A stretch of DNA of 64,000 nt from Pseudomonas nunensis (GTDB taxonomy: Bacteria; Pseudomonadota; Gammaproteobacteria; Pseudomonadales; Pseudomonadaceae). The stretch covers positions 5,954,501-6,018,500 of the forward strand of contig NZ_CP101125.1 in the NCBI RefSeq assembly GCF_024296925.1. Direction: 5' to 3'. The number at the start of each line of letters is the position of its first letter. Position 1 is the stretch's first letter. This document shows positions 20,226-29,075 of this stretch, piece by piece. The translations under genes were made by a program, and so were the position numbers. Below the pieces are notes generated by a model. That model saw nothing but the letters and a program-made list of their open reading frames with translations, ran no database searches and was not told where the DNA came from.

Positions 20226-21440
20226 CTACTTCTTGCGCAGTCGCATCAGTTCCGGCAACCCAATCTTGAGCAATCGCGCTGTCCGGCTCTTGGCCAACTC
20301 CTCAATGCCTTCATGCTCGGTCAGGCGCGCCAGTTGCGCGGCCATGTTCATCACCAGCGCTTCGCGGGAGTAAACCCCGCCACCGAGTTGGTAGACCGCT
20401 GCAATCAGCTCTCGCAACTCCAGCGGCAAGCGCCAGCGAGTCCGCAGTGCCGAACCGTAGCTCGCGCCGAACTCGGCCAGGGCATCGCCGATTTCTTCCC
20501 ACTCGTCCAGCTCGCCCCCGGCCTGCTTCCATTCCTGCAAGCAGCGCAGCAACGCCAGGTCACCGAGGCGGTGCAGCATTCCCGCGCAATAACAGCGCTC
20601 CTGATCCAGATCCAGCAAGCGCGCCAGGGTCCGGCCATATTCGGCGGTACGCAGCGACAAATCCCAATAGCGTTCGGCATAGTCAGCCAGCAGCGGATCA
20701 CTGAGCCGCGCGCAACGCTTGAGGGCCAGGCCCAGAATCAGGTTCATGCTTTGCCCGGTGCCCAAGCGATGCAGCGCCTGCGACAGGGTTTGCACCCCGA
20801 CGCCATGGTGCTGGGCCGCACTGTTGGCGGCGGCGATCAGCACAGCGGTGATTTGTGGATCATTGCGGATCTCCGCTTCCAGCAGCGTCAGATCGAGGCC
20901 ATTGGGATTCAGGCTGCGTTTGACCGCCAACTGCACGTCAGTCATCAGCGGCGCGCCGTCAGTCGATTCACGTCGACGCTCCAAGTACACCGACAACGTC
21001 ATGCCCGGCGACAGCGCCGGCACCTCGCAGGACACTTCCTCACCGGCGTTCAGCAGCAACTCTTGCAAGCGATGAGTCAAGTTTTCCATGTCGAGGGGTT
21101 TGGTCAGGTACGCGGTCGGCGCCAAGGGCAAAGCTTCGCGCACACTGGCGCTATCGTTGCGGCTGCTCAACAAAATGAACGGTAACGGCGGATTGCGTTT
21201 GCGCTGACGAACACTGCGCAACACGTTCAGGCCATCGATACCGGGCAATTCCCAGTCAACGAGCACCAAGTCGTAAGGCACCGTCGCCAGCAGCTCCATC
21301 GCTTGCTGGCCATCGGAGCACAGGTCCAGCCGTGCGTCGCAACGCACATTCAACAACACCTGCTTGAGCAGGTCGCGGGACCAGGGGTCGGCCTCGGCAA
21401 TCAGCACTCGCGGAACAGCGGGTAGAACCACAGCGGTCAT
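20226..21440 (-). CDS. Response regulator with receiver and HDOD-like output domain
   Basis: A 404-residue two-domain protein. The receiver occupies about residues 10-135, with phosphoacceptor Asp in LVLVDWELPGIDGL and conserved Lys in AYLTKPLDMENL. The C-terminal 200 residues look like an HDOD domain (LTLLEAEIRNDPQITAVLIA, then a helical bundle with GMLHRLGDLALL), a signalling output related to HD phosphohydrolases but usually lacking catalysis. The start at 21440 is set by GGAGG 5 bases upstream. No partner kinase is adjacent. Cross-talk with the neighbouring c-di-GMP enzymes is a guess. Confidence 0.85.
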   Translation of the reverse strand: MTAVVLPAVPRVLIAEADPWSRDLLKQVLLNVRCDARLDLCSDGQQAMELLATVPYDLVLVDWELPGIDGLNVLRSVRQRKRNPPLPFILLSSRNDSASVREALPLAPTAYLTKPLDMENLTHRLQELLLNAGEEVSCEVPALSPGMTLSVYLERRRESTDGAPLMTDVQLAVKRSLNPNGLDLTLLEAEIRNDPQITAVLIAAANSAAQHHGVGVQTLSQALHRLGTGQSMNLILGLALKRCARLSDPLLADYAERYWDLSLRTAEYGRTLARLLDLDQERCYCAGMLHRLGDLALLRCLQEWKQAGGELDEWEEIGDALAEFGASYGSALRTRWRLPLELRELIAAVYQLGGGVYSREALVMNMAAQLARLTEHEGIEELAKSRTARLLKIGLPELMRLRKK

Positions 21441-21517
21441 TCGTACCTCCAACGGCAATGCATGAACCTTAGTCAATGCTGGCCATTCGATACAGCGCGA
21501 TGTGTTCCGCGGACACG

Positions 21518-21544
21518 AAAAAACCCGCCGAAGCGGGTTTTTTT
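21518..21544 (-). terminator. Rho-independent terminator of gabT
   Basis: AACCCGC-CGAA-GCGGGTT hairpin with T-runs on both strands, placed 24 bases after the gabT stop codon. Confidence 0.85.
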
Positions 21545-21567
21545 GTCGATCAGGTCACACTTGGCGA

Positions 21568-22845
21568 TCAGAGTTCCGAGAAGCACTCTTCGATGATTGC
21601 CAGACCTTTGTCCAGTTGCTCGTCCGGCGAAGTCAGCGGTACCAGGACGCGCAGAACGTTGCCGTAGGTGCCGCAAGACAGCAGGATCAGACCTTTATCG
21701 CGAGCCTTCGCCACAACGGCTGCTACTGCAGGAGCGTTAGGCTTGTGGCTGTCGCCATCGACGAACAGCTCGACCGCGATCATCGCGCCCAGGGCACGGA
21801 CTTCACCGATCACCGGGTACTTGGCCTGGATGGCTTTCAAACCAGTAACCAGACGCTCGCCGACTGCCTTGCAACGGTCCAGCAGGTGTTCTTCTTCGAA
21901 CACTTCCATTACGGCCAGGGCCGCGGCGCAAGCGATCGGGCTACCAGCGTAAGTGCCGCCAAGGCCGCCTGGAGCAATGGCGTCCATGTATTCGGCTTTA
22001 CCGCACACACCGGCCAACGGGAAGCCGCCAGCGATGGATTTGGCGAAAGTGGTCAGGTCGGCAGCAACGCCCATCTGTTCCATGGCGAAGAAGGTGCCGG
22101 TACGGCCAGCGCCGGTTTGCACTTCGTCAGCGATCAACAGGATGCCGTGCTGGTCGCACAGAGCGCGCAGGCGCTTCATGAACTCTTTAGGCGCGACGTA
22201 GAAACCGCCTTCGCCCTGAACCGGCTCGATGATGATCGCAGCGATATCACGCGGTTCGGCGTCGTTCTTGAAGATGCGTTCGATGCTGGCGATCGAATCG
22301 TCGATGCTCACACCGTGCAGTTCGTTCGGGTACAGCGCGCGGAAGACGCCGCCTGGCATCAGGCCCATGCCGGCCGAGTAAGGCACGACTTTACCGGTCA
22401 GGCCCAGGGTCATCATGGTGCGACCGTGATAGGCGCCAGTGAACGCGATCACGCCGGCACGGCCAGTGGCGGCGCGGGCGATTTTCACGGCGTTCTCTAC
22501 CGCTTCGGAACCGGTGGTCACCAGCAGGGTTTTCTTGGCGAAATCACCTGGCACCTTGGCGTTGATTTTTTCGCACACTTCTACGTACGGCTCGTAAGCC
22601 AGAACCTGGAAGCAAGTGTGGGTCAGCTTGTTCAGCTGTTCGGTCACGGCGGCGATGATTTTCGGGTGCACGTGGCCGGTGTTCAGCACAGCGATACCGC
22701 CGGCGAAGTCGATGAACTCGCGACCTTCAACGTCAGTTACGGTGGCGTTCTTCGCGGACTCGGCGAAGATCGGGTGAATCTGGCCAACACCGCGTGGTAC
22801 TGCGGCTTCGCGGCGTTTCATCAGGGATGCGTTAGTCTTGCTCAT
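21568..22845 (-). CDS. gabT: 4-aminobutyrate--2-oxoglutarate aminotransferase
   Basis: A 425-residue PLP enzyme converting GABA and 2-oxoglutarate to succinate semialdehyde and glutamate. Class-III aminotransferase features: TGSEAVENAVKIARAATGR, AFTGAYHGRTMM, LLIADEVQTGAGRTG and the PLP lysine in TFAKSIAGGFPLAG. The start at 22845 has GAGG 5 bases upstream. It lies 185 bases downstream of gabD on the same strand; the pair completes the GABA shunt to succinate. Ends at a strong terminator. Confidence 0.96.
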   Translation of the reverse strand: MSKTNASLMKRREAAVPRGVGQIHPIFAESAKNATVTDVEGREFIDFAGGIAVLNTGHVHPKIIAAVTEQLNKLTHTCFQVLAYEPYVEVCEKINAKVPGDFAKKTLLVTTGSEAVENAVKIARAATGRAGVIAFTGAYHGRTMMTLGLTGKVVPYSAGMGLMPGGVFRALYPNELHGVSIDDSIASIERIFKNDAEPRDIAAIIIEPVQGEGGFYVAPKEFMKRLRALCDQHGILLIADEVQTGAGRTGTFFAMEQMGVAADLTTFAKSIAGGFPLAGVCGKAEYMDAIAPGGLGGTYAGSPIACAAALAVMEVFEEEHLLDRCKAVGERLVTGLKAIQAKYPVIGEVRALGAMIAVELFVDGDSHKPNAPAVAAVVAKARDKGLILLSCGTYGNVLRVLVPLTSPDEQLDKGLAIIEECFSEL

Positions 22846-22972
22846 AAAGTCCTCATTCACCGCTCATCGGGCGGCGTAGCTCAAGGAAAATGCGGCGGGG
22901 AGGCAACTACGACAGCATGCGATGATCGACTGCCACAGCTTTCCCGGCCACAGAGAAAATTCCGTTTGAAGC

Positions 22973-23006
22973 GCAGAAAGGGACAGCGCTCTCGTGCCCT
23001 TTCTGC
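22973..23006 (-). other. Stable stem-loop between gabD and gabT
   Basis: GCAGAAAGGG and CCCTTTCTGC form a perfect 10-base stem with a 14-base loop in the gabD-gabT gap. No T-run follows on either strand. It may protect the gabD message end or set the gabD:gabT ratio; this role is inferred. Confidence 0.55.
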
Positions 23007-23030
23007 TTGAAGCAAAACGCCTTGCCGGGC

Positions 23031-24473
23031 TTAGATGCCCAGGCAGAGGTATTTGATTTCCAGGTAATCTTCGATGCCGTACTTGGAGCCTTCACGGCCC
23101 AGGCCCGACGCCTTGATGCCGCCGAACGGCGCGACTTCGTTGGAGATCAACCCGGTGTTGACGCCGACCATGCCGTATTCCAGGGCTTCAGCCACACGGA
23201 ACACACGGCCCAGGTCACGGGCATAGAAGTACGAAGCCAGGCCGAACTCGGTGTCGTTGGACATCGCGATCACTTCGGCTTCGTCTTTGAAACGGAACAG
23301 CGGCGCCAGTGGGCCGAAAGTTTCTTCCTTGGCCACGGCTGCATTTTTCGGCACGTTGGTCAGGATGGTCGGCTCGAAGAAGTTGCCTTCCATCACCTTG
23401 CCACCGGCCAGAACGGTTGCGCCTTTGCTGATCGCGTCAGCAATGTGCTCTTGAACCTTGGCCACGGCTTTTTCGTCGATCAGCGGGCCAGTGGTGGTGC
23501 CTTCTTCCAGACCGTTGCCGATCTTGAGTTTGGCCACAGCCACTTTCAGCTTCTCGGCGAACGCGTCGTAGACCGAATCCTGAATGTACAGACGATTGGC
23601 GCAGACACAGGTCTGGCCGTTGTTGCGGTACTTGGAAATGATCGCGCCTTCGACGGCCTTATCCAGGTCCGCATCGTCGAACACGATGAACGGCGCGTTG
23701 CCGCCCAGTTCCAGGGAAACCTTTTTGATGTCCTTGGCGCATTCGGCCATCAGCTGACGACCGATTTCGGTCGAGCCAGTGAAGGACAATTTACGCACGA
23801 TCGGGTTGCTGGTCAGCTCGCTGCCGATGTCGCCGGCGCTGCCGGAAACAACGCTGAACACACCGTTCGGGATGCCGGCGCGCTGGGCCAGTTCAGCCAG
23901 AGCGAATGCCGAGAATGGAGTTTGCGAAGCAGGCTTGAGCACCATGGTGCAACCGGCGGCCAATGCTGGACCCGCCTTACGGGTGATCATCGCGGCCGGG
24001 AAGTTCCACGGGGTGATCGCTGCGGTCACGCCGATTGGCTGCTTGATCACGATCAGGCGCTTGTCCGGCTGGTGACCCGGAATCACATCACCATAGACGC
24101 GCTTGGCTTCCTCGGCGAACCACTCGATAAAGGAAGCGGCGTAAACGATTTCGCCCTTGGCTTCGGCCAATGGCTTGCCTTGCTCGAGGGTCATCAGGCG
24201 AGCGAGGTCGTCCTGGTTCTCGATGATCAGCTCGAACCAGCGACGCAGCTTGTTCGCGCGGTCCTTGGCGGTCAGTGCACGCCAGGCCGGCAGCGCTTTG
24301 TCAGCGGCTTCGATTGCACGGCGGGTTTCGGCAGCGCCCATCTTCGGCACGGTGCCCAGAATTTCGCCCGTTGCCGGGTTGTTGACCTTGATCGTCTGAC
24401 CGTTGTCCGCATCGACCCAAGCGCCATCGATAAAGGCTTGCTGGCGGAACAACTGGGTGTCTTTAAGCTGCAT
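23031..24473 (-). CDS. gabD: Succinate-semialdehyde dehydrogenase (NADP+)
   Basis: A 480-residue aldehyde dehydrogenase oxidising succinate semialdehyde to succinate. Motifs: ITPWNFPAAMITRKAGPALA, NAD-binding FTGSTEIGRQLM, catalytic Glu in SLELGGNAPFIVF and catalytic Cys in NNGQTCVCANRLY. Start at 24473 (MQLKDTQLF), with GGAAA 7 bases upstream; the seven-residue upstream extension is unneeded. First gene of the gabDT unit. Confidence 0.96.
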   Translation of the reverse strand: MQLKDTQLFRQQAFIDGAWVDADNGQTIKVNNPATGEILGTVPKMGAAETRRAIEAADKALPAWRALTAKDRANKLRRWFELIIENQDDLARLMTLEQGKPLAEAKGEIVYAASFIEWFAEEAKRVYGDVIPGHQPDKRLIVIKQPIGVTAAITPWNFPAAMITRKAGPALAAGCTMVLKPASQTPFSAFALAELAQRAGIPNGVFSVVSGSAGDIGSELTSNPIVRKLSFTGSTEIGRQLMAECAKDIKKVSLELGGNAPFIVFDDADLDKAVEGAIISKYRNNGQTCVCANRLYIQDSVYDAFAEKLKVAVAKLKIGNGLEEGTTTGPLIDEKAVAKVQEHIADAISKGATVLAGGKVMEGNFFEPTILTNVPKNAAVAKEETFGPLAPLFRFKDEAEVIAMSNDTEFGLASYFYARDLGRVFRVAEALEYGMVGVNTGLISNEVAPFGGIKASGLGREGSKYGIEDYLEIKYLCLGI

Positions 24474-24822
24474 GTCGGCTTTCCTTAACAGCACCGCGAC
24501 CAGCGCGGAGCGAATTATGATTGTAGAAAGGCGCCTCGAAGGCTGCCGTCAGGGAAATCATTCACCGGGCTGAAGCACATAAATAGCGCACTGATTGAAA
24601 CTCGTGCGGTTCAGCACCCAGACAAGAGCGTTTGAAATCTCGAACGAATCCTAGGATCAATGCTGGAAAAGGACAATAGGCCGTTCGAAAAAAAGAACGA
24701 AAACGGCGCATTTGCCTATTTTTTCTGATCAACGTAGCAAACGGCTGTTACAGCTTGGAAAAACACAGGCTATTCAGCAGCATGGACGCCCGCAACGCAT
24801 ATGAGTATCATGGCGCCCGCTT
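24474..24822. other. Intergenic region upstream of gabD and tRNA-Arg
   Basis: 349 bases with no gene, carrying the divergent promoters of gabD (minus) and tRNA-Arg (plus). A small inverted repeat, CGTTC-(8)-GAACG, is centred near 24690. I cannot assign it to a regulator. Confidence 0.5.
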
Positions 24823-24899
24823 GCACCAGTAGCTCAGCTGGATAGAGTACTGCCCTCCGAAGGCAGTGGTCGTGGGTTCGAATCCCGCCTGGTGCACCA
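24823..24899 (+). tRNA. tRNA-Arg (anticodon CCG)
   Basis: A 77-base cloverleaf. The acceptor stem pairs GCACCAG with CTGGTGC, the D arm has AGCTCAGCTGGAT, the anticodon stem CTGCC/GGCAG encloses loop CTCCGAA giving anticodon CCG, and the T arm has GGTTCGAATCC. CCA is encoded. It reads the arginine codon CGG. Confidence 0.97.
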
Positions 24900-24916
24900 T
24901 ATAGAAGAAACGAGAA

Positions 24917-24949
24917 AGCCTCAGGCCCGTAGGGTCTGGGGCTTTTTTT
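24917..24949 (+). terminator. Terminator of tRNA-Arg
   Basis: An AGCCTCAGGCCC / GGGTCTGGGGCT stem followed by seven T residues, 17 bases after the tRNA. Confidence 0.85.
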
Positions 24950-24990
24950 GTGGGTGCTCGATATCTCAGAACGAAACAGATGCTGGGACA

Positions 24991-25021
24991 TTCAGTTGTT
25001 CGGTTTAGCCGAATAACTGAA
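24991..25021. repeat. 31-base hairpin between tRNA-Arg and a minus-strand operon
   Basis: Arms TTCAGTT-G-TTCGG and CCGAA-T-AACTGAA enclose loop TTTAG: 12 Watson-Crick pairs plus one G-T pair. No T-run. Could be an operator or an RNA hairpin; function unknown. Confidence 0.5.
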
Positions 25022-25027
25022 CCCGAT

Positions 25028-25052
25028 AAAAAACCGCCGAAGCGGTTTTTTT
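25028..25052 (-). terminator. Terminator of the VWA-sigma operon
   Basis: AACCGC-CGAA-GCGGTT hairpin with A-run before and T-run after, immediately beyond the stop codon of the small acidic gene on the minus strand. Confidence 0.82.
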
Positions 25053-25053
25053 G

Positions 25054-25326
25054 TCATTCAGTCGTCCAATCAAACTCGTCATATTCCTCATCGTCCTCGT
25101 CCCCCTCCTCAAACACCTCATCCTCAACAGTGTCTTCCTCAGGGGCGACTCCTTCCTGCTTGTTCAGCAGAAATTCCTTACGACTCTCGGCAATGGCCCG
25201 TCTCAACTCCTCCCCTTTATCAGGGCAGTTGAACATTTGGGCGATGCGATCGATTTTTTTCGCCACGGCTTCCTCCAACGCATCGGCTATGCCCCGATAG
25301 TGCGCGCTTTCGGGGGTTGTTGCCAA
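25054..25326 (-). CDS. Small acidic hypothetical protein
   Basis: A 90-residue reading frame ending at a strong terminator 1 base away, which argues that it is transcribed. The N-terminal half looks helical (RGIADALEEAVAKKIDRIAQ), and the last 30 residues are strongly acidic (EGDEDDEEYDEFDW). The start is unclear: TTG at 25326 lacks a Shine-Dalgarno, and the next methionine is at residue 31. It follows the anti-sigma-like gene by 20 bases. I do not recognise a family. Confidence 0.55.
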   Translation of the reverse strand: MATTPESAHYRGIADALEEAVAKKIDRIAQMFNCPDKGEELRRAIAESRKEFLLNKQEGVAPEEDTVEDEVFEEGDEDDEEYDEFDWTTE

Positions 25327-25346
25327 ATTGGTGGAGGGTCTTTGGC

Positions 25347-25967
25347 TCAGTTTTTCTTCAAGGCCTTGAGTCGGGCGGTGAGGTTTTCGTTAGGGAACCG
25401 CTTGTGCAAGGTCTTCAACAGTTCATCGGCGGCCTGGGTTTGACCGGTTTTTTGCAGGCGAATCACTTCGTGCAATTGATCATCCAGCGTTTTCACTGGA
25501 GCAGCCGCGCGTTTGCTGACTTTTGCTTCATCAGCCATTTCCGCGTTGACCGATTCGCTCTGAGCGGGCGCGGCGAAATCGGCCATTGGCGCTGCGGGTG
25601 CTGGTGCGGATATCGCACCGGCGGGGGCGGACAATGAACGTGCAATCGGTGCCGGGGCTTCTTTTTTGGCAGCAAAGGATGACGTTTTGGGCGCGGGGGC
25701 GGAGTCGAACTGCGGCTCTTGTTCCGGCGTGCGTTGCACCAGCGCCAACATCAGCGCCACGCCAACCAGGCTGGCAAACGCAACCTGCCAACGGGGTTTC
25801 TGGCAAGCCTGAACCCAACGCTGCCATAGGCTCGGTTTACGCTCAGGTGTTTCCCGGTGTGCAGCGGCCAGGATGAAGGCGTCGAGATGCGCCGGTGGGC
25901 CATCGTGGCTGTGTTCACGATAGTGTTTCAACACTTCGTCTTCTTTTGTAGAACGGGCGTCAGTCAT
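25347..25967 (-). CDS. Probable anti-sigma factor, single-pass membrane protein
   Basis: A 206-residue protein with a cytoplasmic N-terminus of about 60 residues, one membrane segment (VAFASLVGVALMLALV, about 62-77) and a periplasmic part rich in Ala/Pro followed by a helical end (DDQLHEVIRLQKTGQTQAAD). The layout and four-base ATGA overlap with the ECF sigma gene fit an anti-sigma factor. No zinc-finger HxxxCxxC motif is visible, so binding mode is unknown. Confidence 0.75.
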   Translation of the reverse strand: MTDARSTKEDEVLKHYREHSHDGPPAHLDAFILAAAHRETPERKPSLWQRWVQACQKPRWQVAFASLVGVALMLALVQRTPEQEPQFDSAPAPKTSSFAAKKEAPAPIARSLSAPAGAISAPAPAAPMADFAAPAQSESVNAEMADEAKVSKRAAAPVKTLDDQLHEVIRLQKTGQTQAADELLKTLHKRFPNENLTARLKALKKN

Positions 25968-26545
25968 GTCAGTACCTCCTCGGCCAGCAGCCGACGCAGT
26001 TTTTGCTGGGCGTAGCGCAAGCGGCTTTTGACGGTTTCCAGCGGTGTTTCGGTGAGGGTGGCGATTTGTGGCAGGTCGAGGTCGCCGTGGGCGCGTAGCA
26101 GGAAGACTTCGCGTTGATCGGCGGGCAGGGTTTGCAGGGCGGTTTCGAGGCGCTGGGTGTCGCGGCTCAGGCTCAGCAGTTGCTCGGGGTCGGCGGCGTT
26201 GTCGATCACGGCGTGGGCCTGTTCGTCGTAGCTGTCGTGCAAGGGGTTGTGGATGCCATGTTTGCGCCAGTGGTCGATCAGTCGGTTGCGGGCAATCTGG
26301 TAAAGCCAGGTACGAAAATTCGCCCGGCCTTGTGGCTGACTGGTGCTGCGGATCAGGCTCAGCCAGGTCTCCTGATAAACCTCTTCGGCGAGTTCGGCTT
26401 TGCCACTGAGGCCGAGCAGGAATCGATAAAGGCCCTGGCGATGGCGGGCGTACAAGATCTCGAACGCCGGCCCGTCGCCCGAGCGATAACGCGCCAGCAG
26501 CGATTCGTCGCTGCTGGCGTCGGTGCTCAATTCAGGAGCAGTCAT
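25964..26545 (-). CDS. ECF-type RNA polymerase sigma factor
   Basis: A 193-residue group-4 sigma factor. Region 2 reads ILYARHRQGLYRFLLGL and RANFRTWLYQIARNRLIDHW, the core and -10 binding part. Region 4 reads LQTLPADQREVFLLRAHGDL then IATLTETPLETVKSRLRYAQ. ATG 26545 is taken as the start; a GTG at 26566 overlapping the upstream TGA (GTGA) is an alternative that would add seven residues. It is sandwiched between the VWA lipoprotein and the anti-sigma gene. Confidence 0.92.
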   Translation of the reverse strand: MTAPELSTDASSDESLLARYRSGDGPAFEILYARHRQGLYRFLLGLSGKAELAEEVYQETWLSLIRSTSQPQGRANFRTWLYQIARNRLIDHWRKHGIHNPLHDSYDEQAHAVIDNAADPEQLLSLSRDTQRLETALQTLPADQREVFLLRAHGDLDLPQIATLTETPLETVKSRLRYAQQKLRRLLAEEVLT

Positions 26546-26562
26546 ATCAGCGATGATCCCTT

Positions 26563-28284
26563 TCACTCGATGCGGTTGGCATTGGACACCTGATTCGATG
26601 CCGTGGAAAGCCGCAGGCTCTGGGCCAATTCGACCAACTGCACAAACTCCGCGCGCAGGCCGAAGCGGTCTTCACCCCGGGCGCCACGGGCCAGGGCTTC
26701 GGTGTCTTTCAGGCTGAAACTGCCGGTGTAGCGGCCGTCCTTCAACTGCTGGGAAAACGCTGCCACCGCCGCGGCAAAGCGCAGGTCATCACTGGCAGGC
26801 GCTGAACTCAAACCGATCGGCCGCTCAATCAGACGACTATTCCCACCTTCCGGCAGTTGGTATCGCACACGCAGCATCGCCATTTCCCCGGATTTACCGG
26901 AAGAGACTGACGAAGAATCACCATACCGCAACGGCTCCAACCAACCCTTCTCGCCCTTCGGCACAATTTCATACAACGCCGTCACCGTATGCCCTGCACC
27001 GATTTCCCCGGCATCGACTTTGTCGTTGTTGAAATCCTCACGCTTCAACGCGCGATTTTCATACCCCAACAACCGATATTCACTGACCTGCGCCGGGTTG
27101 AATTCCACTTGCAGCTTCACGTTCTTCGCCACCACATCGAGGGTCGAGCCGAGTTGATCCACCAGCACCTTGCGCGCTTCACGCAGGTTGTCGATGTAGG
27201 CGTAGTTACCGTCGCCGGCGTCGGCCAGTTGTTCCATCAGGTGTTCATTGTAGTTATCCACACCAAAACCCAGGGTGGTCAGGGAAATGCCGGTCTTGCG
27301 TTTATCCACAGCCATTTGCTTGAGGCTGTCGAAGTCGCTGATGCCGACGTTGAAGTCACCGTCGGTGGCCAGCAGGATGCGGTTGATGCCTTTGGGGATA
27401 AATGCCTGTTGCGCCATCTGATAGGCGAGTTCGATGCCTGATGCTCCAGCGGTTGAGCCACCGGCAGTCAATTGGTCGATGGCTGTACGAATCTTCGCTT
27501 TTTCCCGTCCGGAAGTCGGCTCCAGTACCACACGGGATTCTCCGGCGTAGACCACCAGTGACACCCGATCCTGTTCACGCAATTGATCGACCAATAGCTT
27601 CAACGTGCTTTTGACCAAGGGCAGCCCCTCCCGGCGGTCCATCGAACCGGACACGTCCACCAGAAACACCAAATTCGCCGGAGCCAATGACGCCACCGCA
27701 CGATCCGAGGCCTTGATGCCGATGCGCAGCAAGCGGGTATGCGGGTTCCACGGCGACGGCGCCAGTTCGGTGGTCACGCCGAACGGCGAGCCATCGGTGG
27801 GCAAGGCGTAATCGTAGGGAAAGTAATTGACCATCTCCTCCAGCCGCACCGCACCTTCGGGTGGCAAACGCCCTTGATTCAGCAAACGGCGGACGTTGGC
27901 ATAGGCGCCGGTATCGACATCGGCACTGAAGGTCGAAACCGGCGCTTCGGCCACGCTGTGGATCGGGTTGTCCGCCAGCGCCTGATATTGCTCGCGCTGC
28001 TCATCCCGATAACCGGGCGGAGCAGCTTCAGACATCGGCGCAAAACTGGCCATCGGCGCCGCCCGTACACTGCGCTTTGCCATCACGGCATCCGCCATCA
28101 CCGCTTCAGGCGACACCACGGCTTCAGTTTTCAACTCACCTTGAGCCGGTGCCGGTGAAGATGACGACGGCGCCACAACAGCGGAATCAGGCTTGGACGA
28201 AACACCGCAACCCGCAACGGCCAGCAGCAGCCCAATGGCGAAACCATGGGCGGCCGGGCGGAGAAAATGCAGAGGGAGGGACAT
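26563..28284 (-). CDS. VWA-domain lipoprotein, YfbK-like
   Basis: A 573-residue lipoprotein. The lipobox LAVAGC puts the acylated Cys at residue 26. After an Ala/Pro-rich linker comes the YfbK-type N-terminal domain (FSADVDTGAYANVRRLLNQG) and a von Willebrand A domain with a complete MIDAS start, DVSGSMD, plus ATDGDFNVG. The C-terminal part matches the domain that follows VWA in this family (GENRALKREDFNND-like region, then TALYEIVPKG). First gene of an operon with the sigma and anti-sigma genes. Why a VWA lipoprotein is tied to an ECF sigma factor is not known to me; it may sense the envelope or be the main regulated product. Confidence 0.88.
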   Translation of the reverse strand: MSLPLHFLRPAAHGFAIGLLLAVAGCGVSSKPDSAVVAPSSSSPAPAQGELKTEAVVSPEAVMADAVMAKRSVRAAPMASFAPMSEAAPPGYRDEQREQYQALADNPIHSVAEAPVSTFSADVDTGAYANVRRLLNQGRLPPEGAVRLEEMVNYFPYDYALPTDGSPFGVTTELAPSPWNPHTRLLRIGIKASDRAVASLAPANLVFLVDVSGSMDRREGLPLVKSTLKLLVDQLREQDRVSLVVYAGESRVVLEPTSGREKAKIRTAIDQLTAGGSTAGASGIELAYQMAQQAFIPKGINRILLATDGDFNVGISDFDSLKQMAVDKRKTGISLTTLGFGVDNYNEHLMEQLADAGDGNYAYIDNLREARKVLVDQLGSTLDVVAKNVKLQVEFNPAQVSEYRLLGYENRALKREDFNNDKVDAGEIGAGHTVTALYEIVPKGEKGWLEPLRYGDSSSVSSGKSGEMAMLRVRYQLPEGGNSRLIERPIGLSSAPASDDLRFAAAVAAFSQQLKDGRYTGSFSLKDTEALARGARGEDRFGLRAEFVQLVELAQSLRLSTASNQVSNANRIE

Positions 28285-28373
28285 GGGGGCTGACCTCAGG
28301 AGGAAATTGATCCATTCATCCTCTGAGACGGACAGCCCGCCAGGTTCGGGTTAAACCGCTGTGAAATAAATCT

Positions 28374-28934
28374 TCAGCGGTGATAACGCCGCACCACGCT
28401 GCTGTTGCGCAGCACGTGATCTTTGATCTTTTCCAGCAATTGCGCGCGGGTCAGGCCGGCCGGCAAGGCGTCCGGTGCCAGGTCCAGGGCGTAAATCTGG
28501 ATGATGTAGTGGTGCGCGCTGTCGCCGACTGGTGGGCAAGGACCGACATAAGTCGTGGTGCCTTTGACGTTGGTGCCGCCGACGCCTTCGAGGGCGGATT
28601 TTGCACCGACACCCGCCGGGATCTGGTGGGTGGTTGCCTTGATGCCGTAATGCACCCAGTGATCGACGCCCTGGCCTTTCGCGCCGTCGGGGTCATGCAT
28701 GACGATGGCGTAGCTGAGGGTGCCTGCCGGGCCGGCGTTCCAGTTCAGGGCTGGGGACTGGTTGTGTCCGCCGCAATTGGGCGCATCGCTGGCAGCCGCC
28801 GAAGTAAACAGTCGATCATCCGTGACACCGGGGATATTAAGGGTGAAACGCTCCTGGGCCTGCACGGGCAATTGCACGCAAAGGGCGACTGCAACGGCCG
28901 CCAGCCAAGGGTTCAGAGAGGTCAATCGGGTCAT
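28374..28934 (-). CDS. Exported PEBP/YbhB-family protein
   Basis: A 186-residue protein with a signal peptide (MTRLTSLNPWLAAVAVAL... ending PVQA-QE) and the phosphatidylethanolamine-binding fold: NQSPALNWN, AIVMHDPDG, DHWVHYGI, YVGPCPPVGDSAHHYIIQIY. This is the YbhB/YbcL group of bacterial PEBPs, predicted periplasmic. ATG 28934 was chosen because it starts the signal peptide; the frame further upstream is an artefact. It is divergent from the Rieske-reductase gene across 141 bases. Ligand unknown. Confidence 0.9.
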   Translation of the reverse strand: MTRLTSLNPWLAAVAVALCVQLPVQAQERFTLNIPGVTDDRLFTSAAASDAPNCGGHNQSPALNWNAGPAGTLSYAIVMHDPDGAKGQGVDHWVHYGIKATTHQIPAGVGAKSALEGVGGTNVKGTTTYVGPCPPVGDSAHHYIIQIYALDLAPDALPAGLTRAQLLEKIKDHVLRNSSVVRRYHR

Positions 28935-29075
28935 TACCGGAGCACCTTGTGCGGGTTGGGCCGTCGTCGGCTGGCAGACTATAGCCGGACCGTTCGCGCG
29001 GTGGCAGTGGCAATTGAGCTGAACCTCGGGATAAGGGCCAAACTCAATAGAGAAACACCTGCCTGGAGAGCGCTC

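Noticed and set aside
28380..29075. N-terminal extension of the Rieske reductase frame
   Set aside because: The extension is antisense to the PEBP gene and lacks domain sense; the Rieske domain begins right after ATG 29076, which has a good ribosome-binding site.
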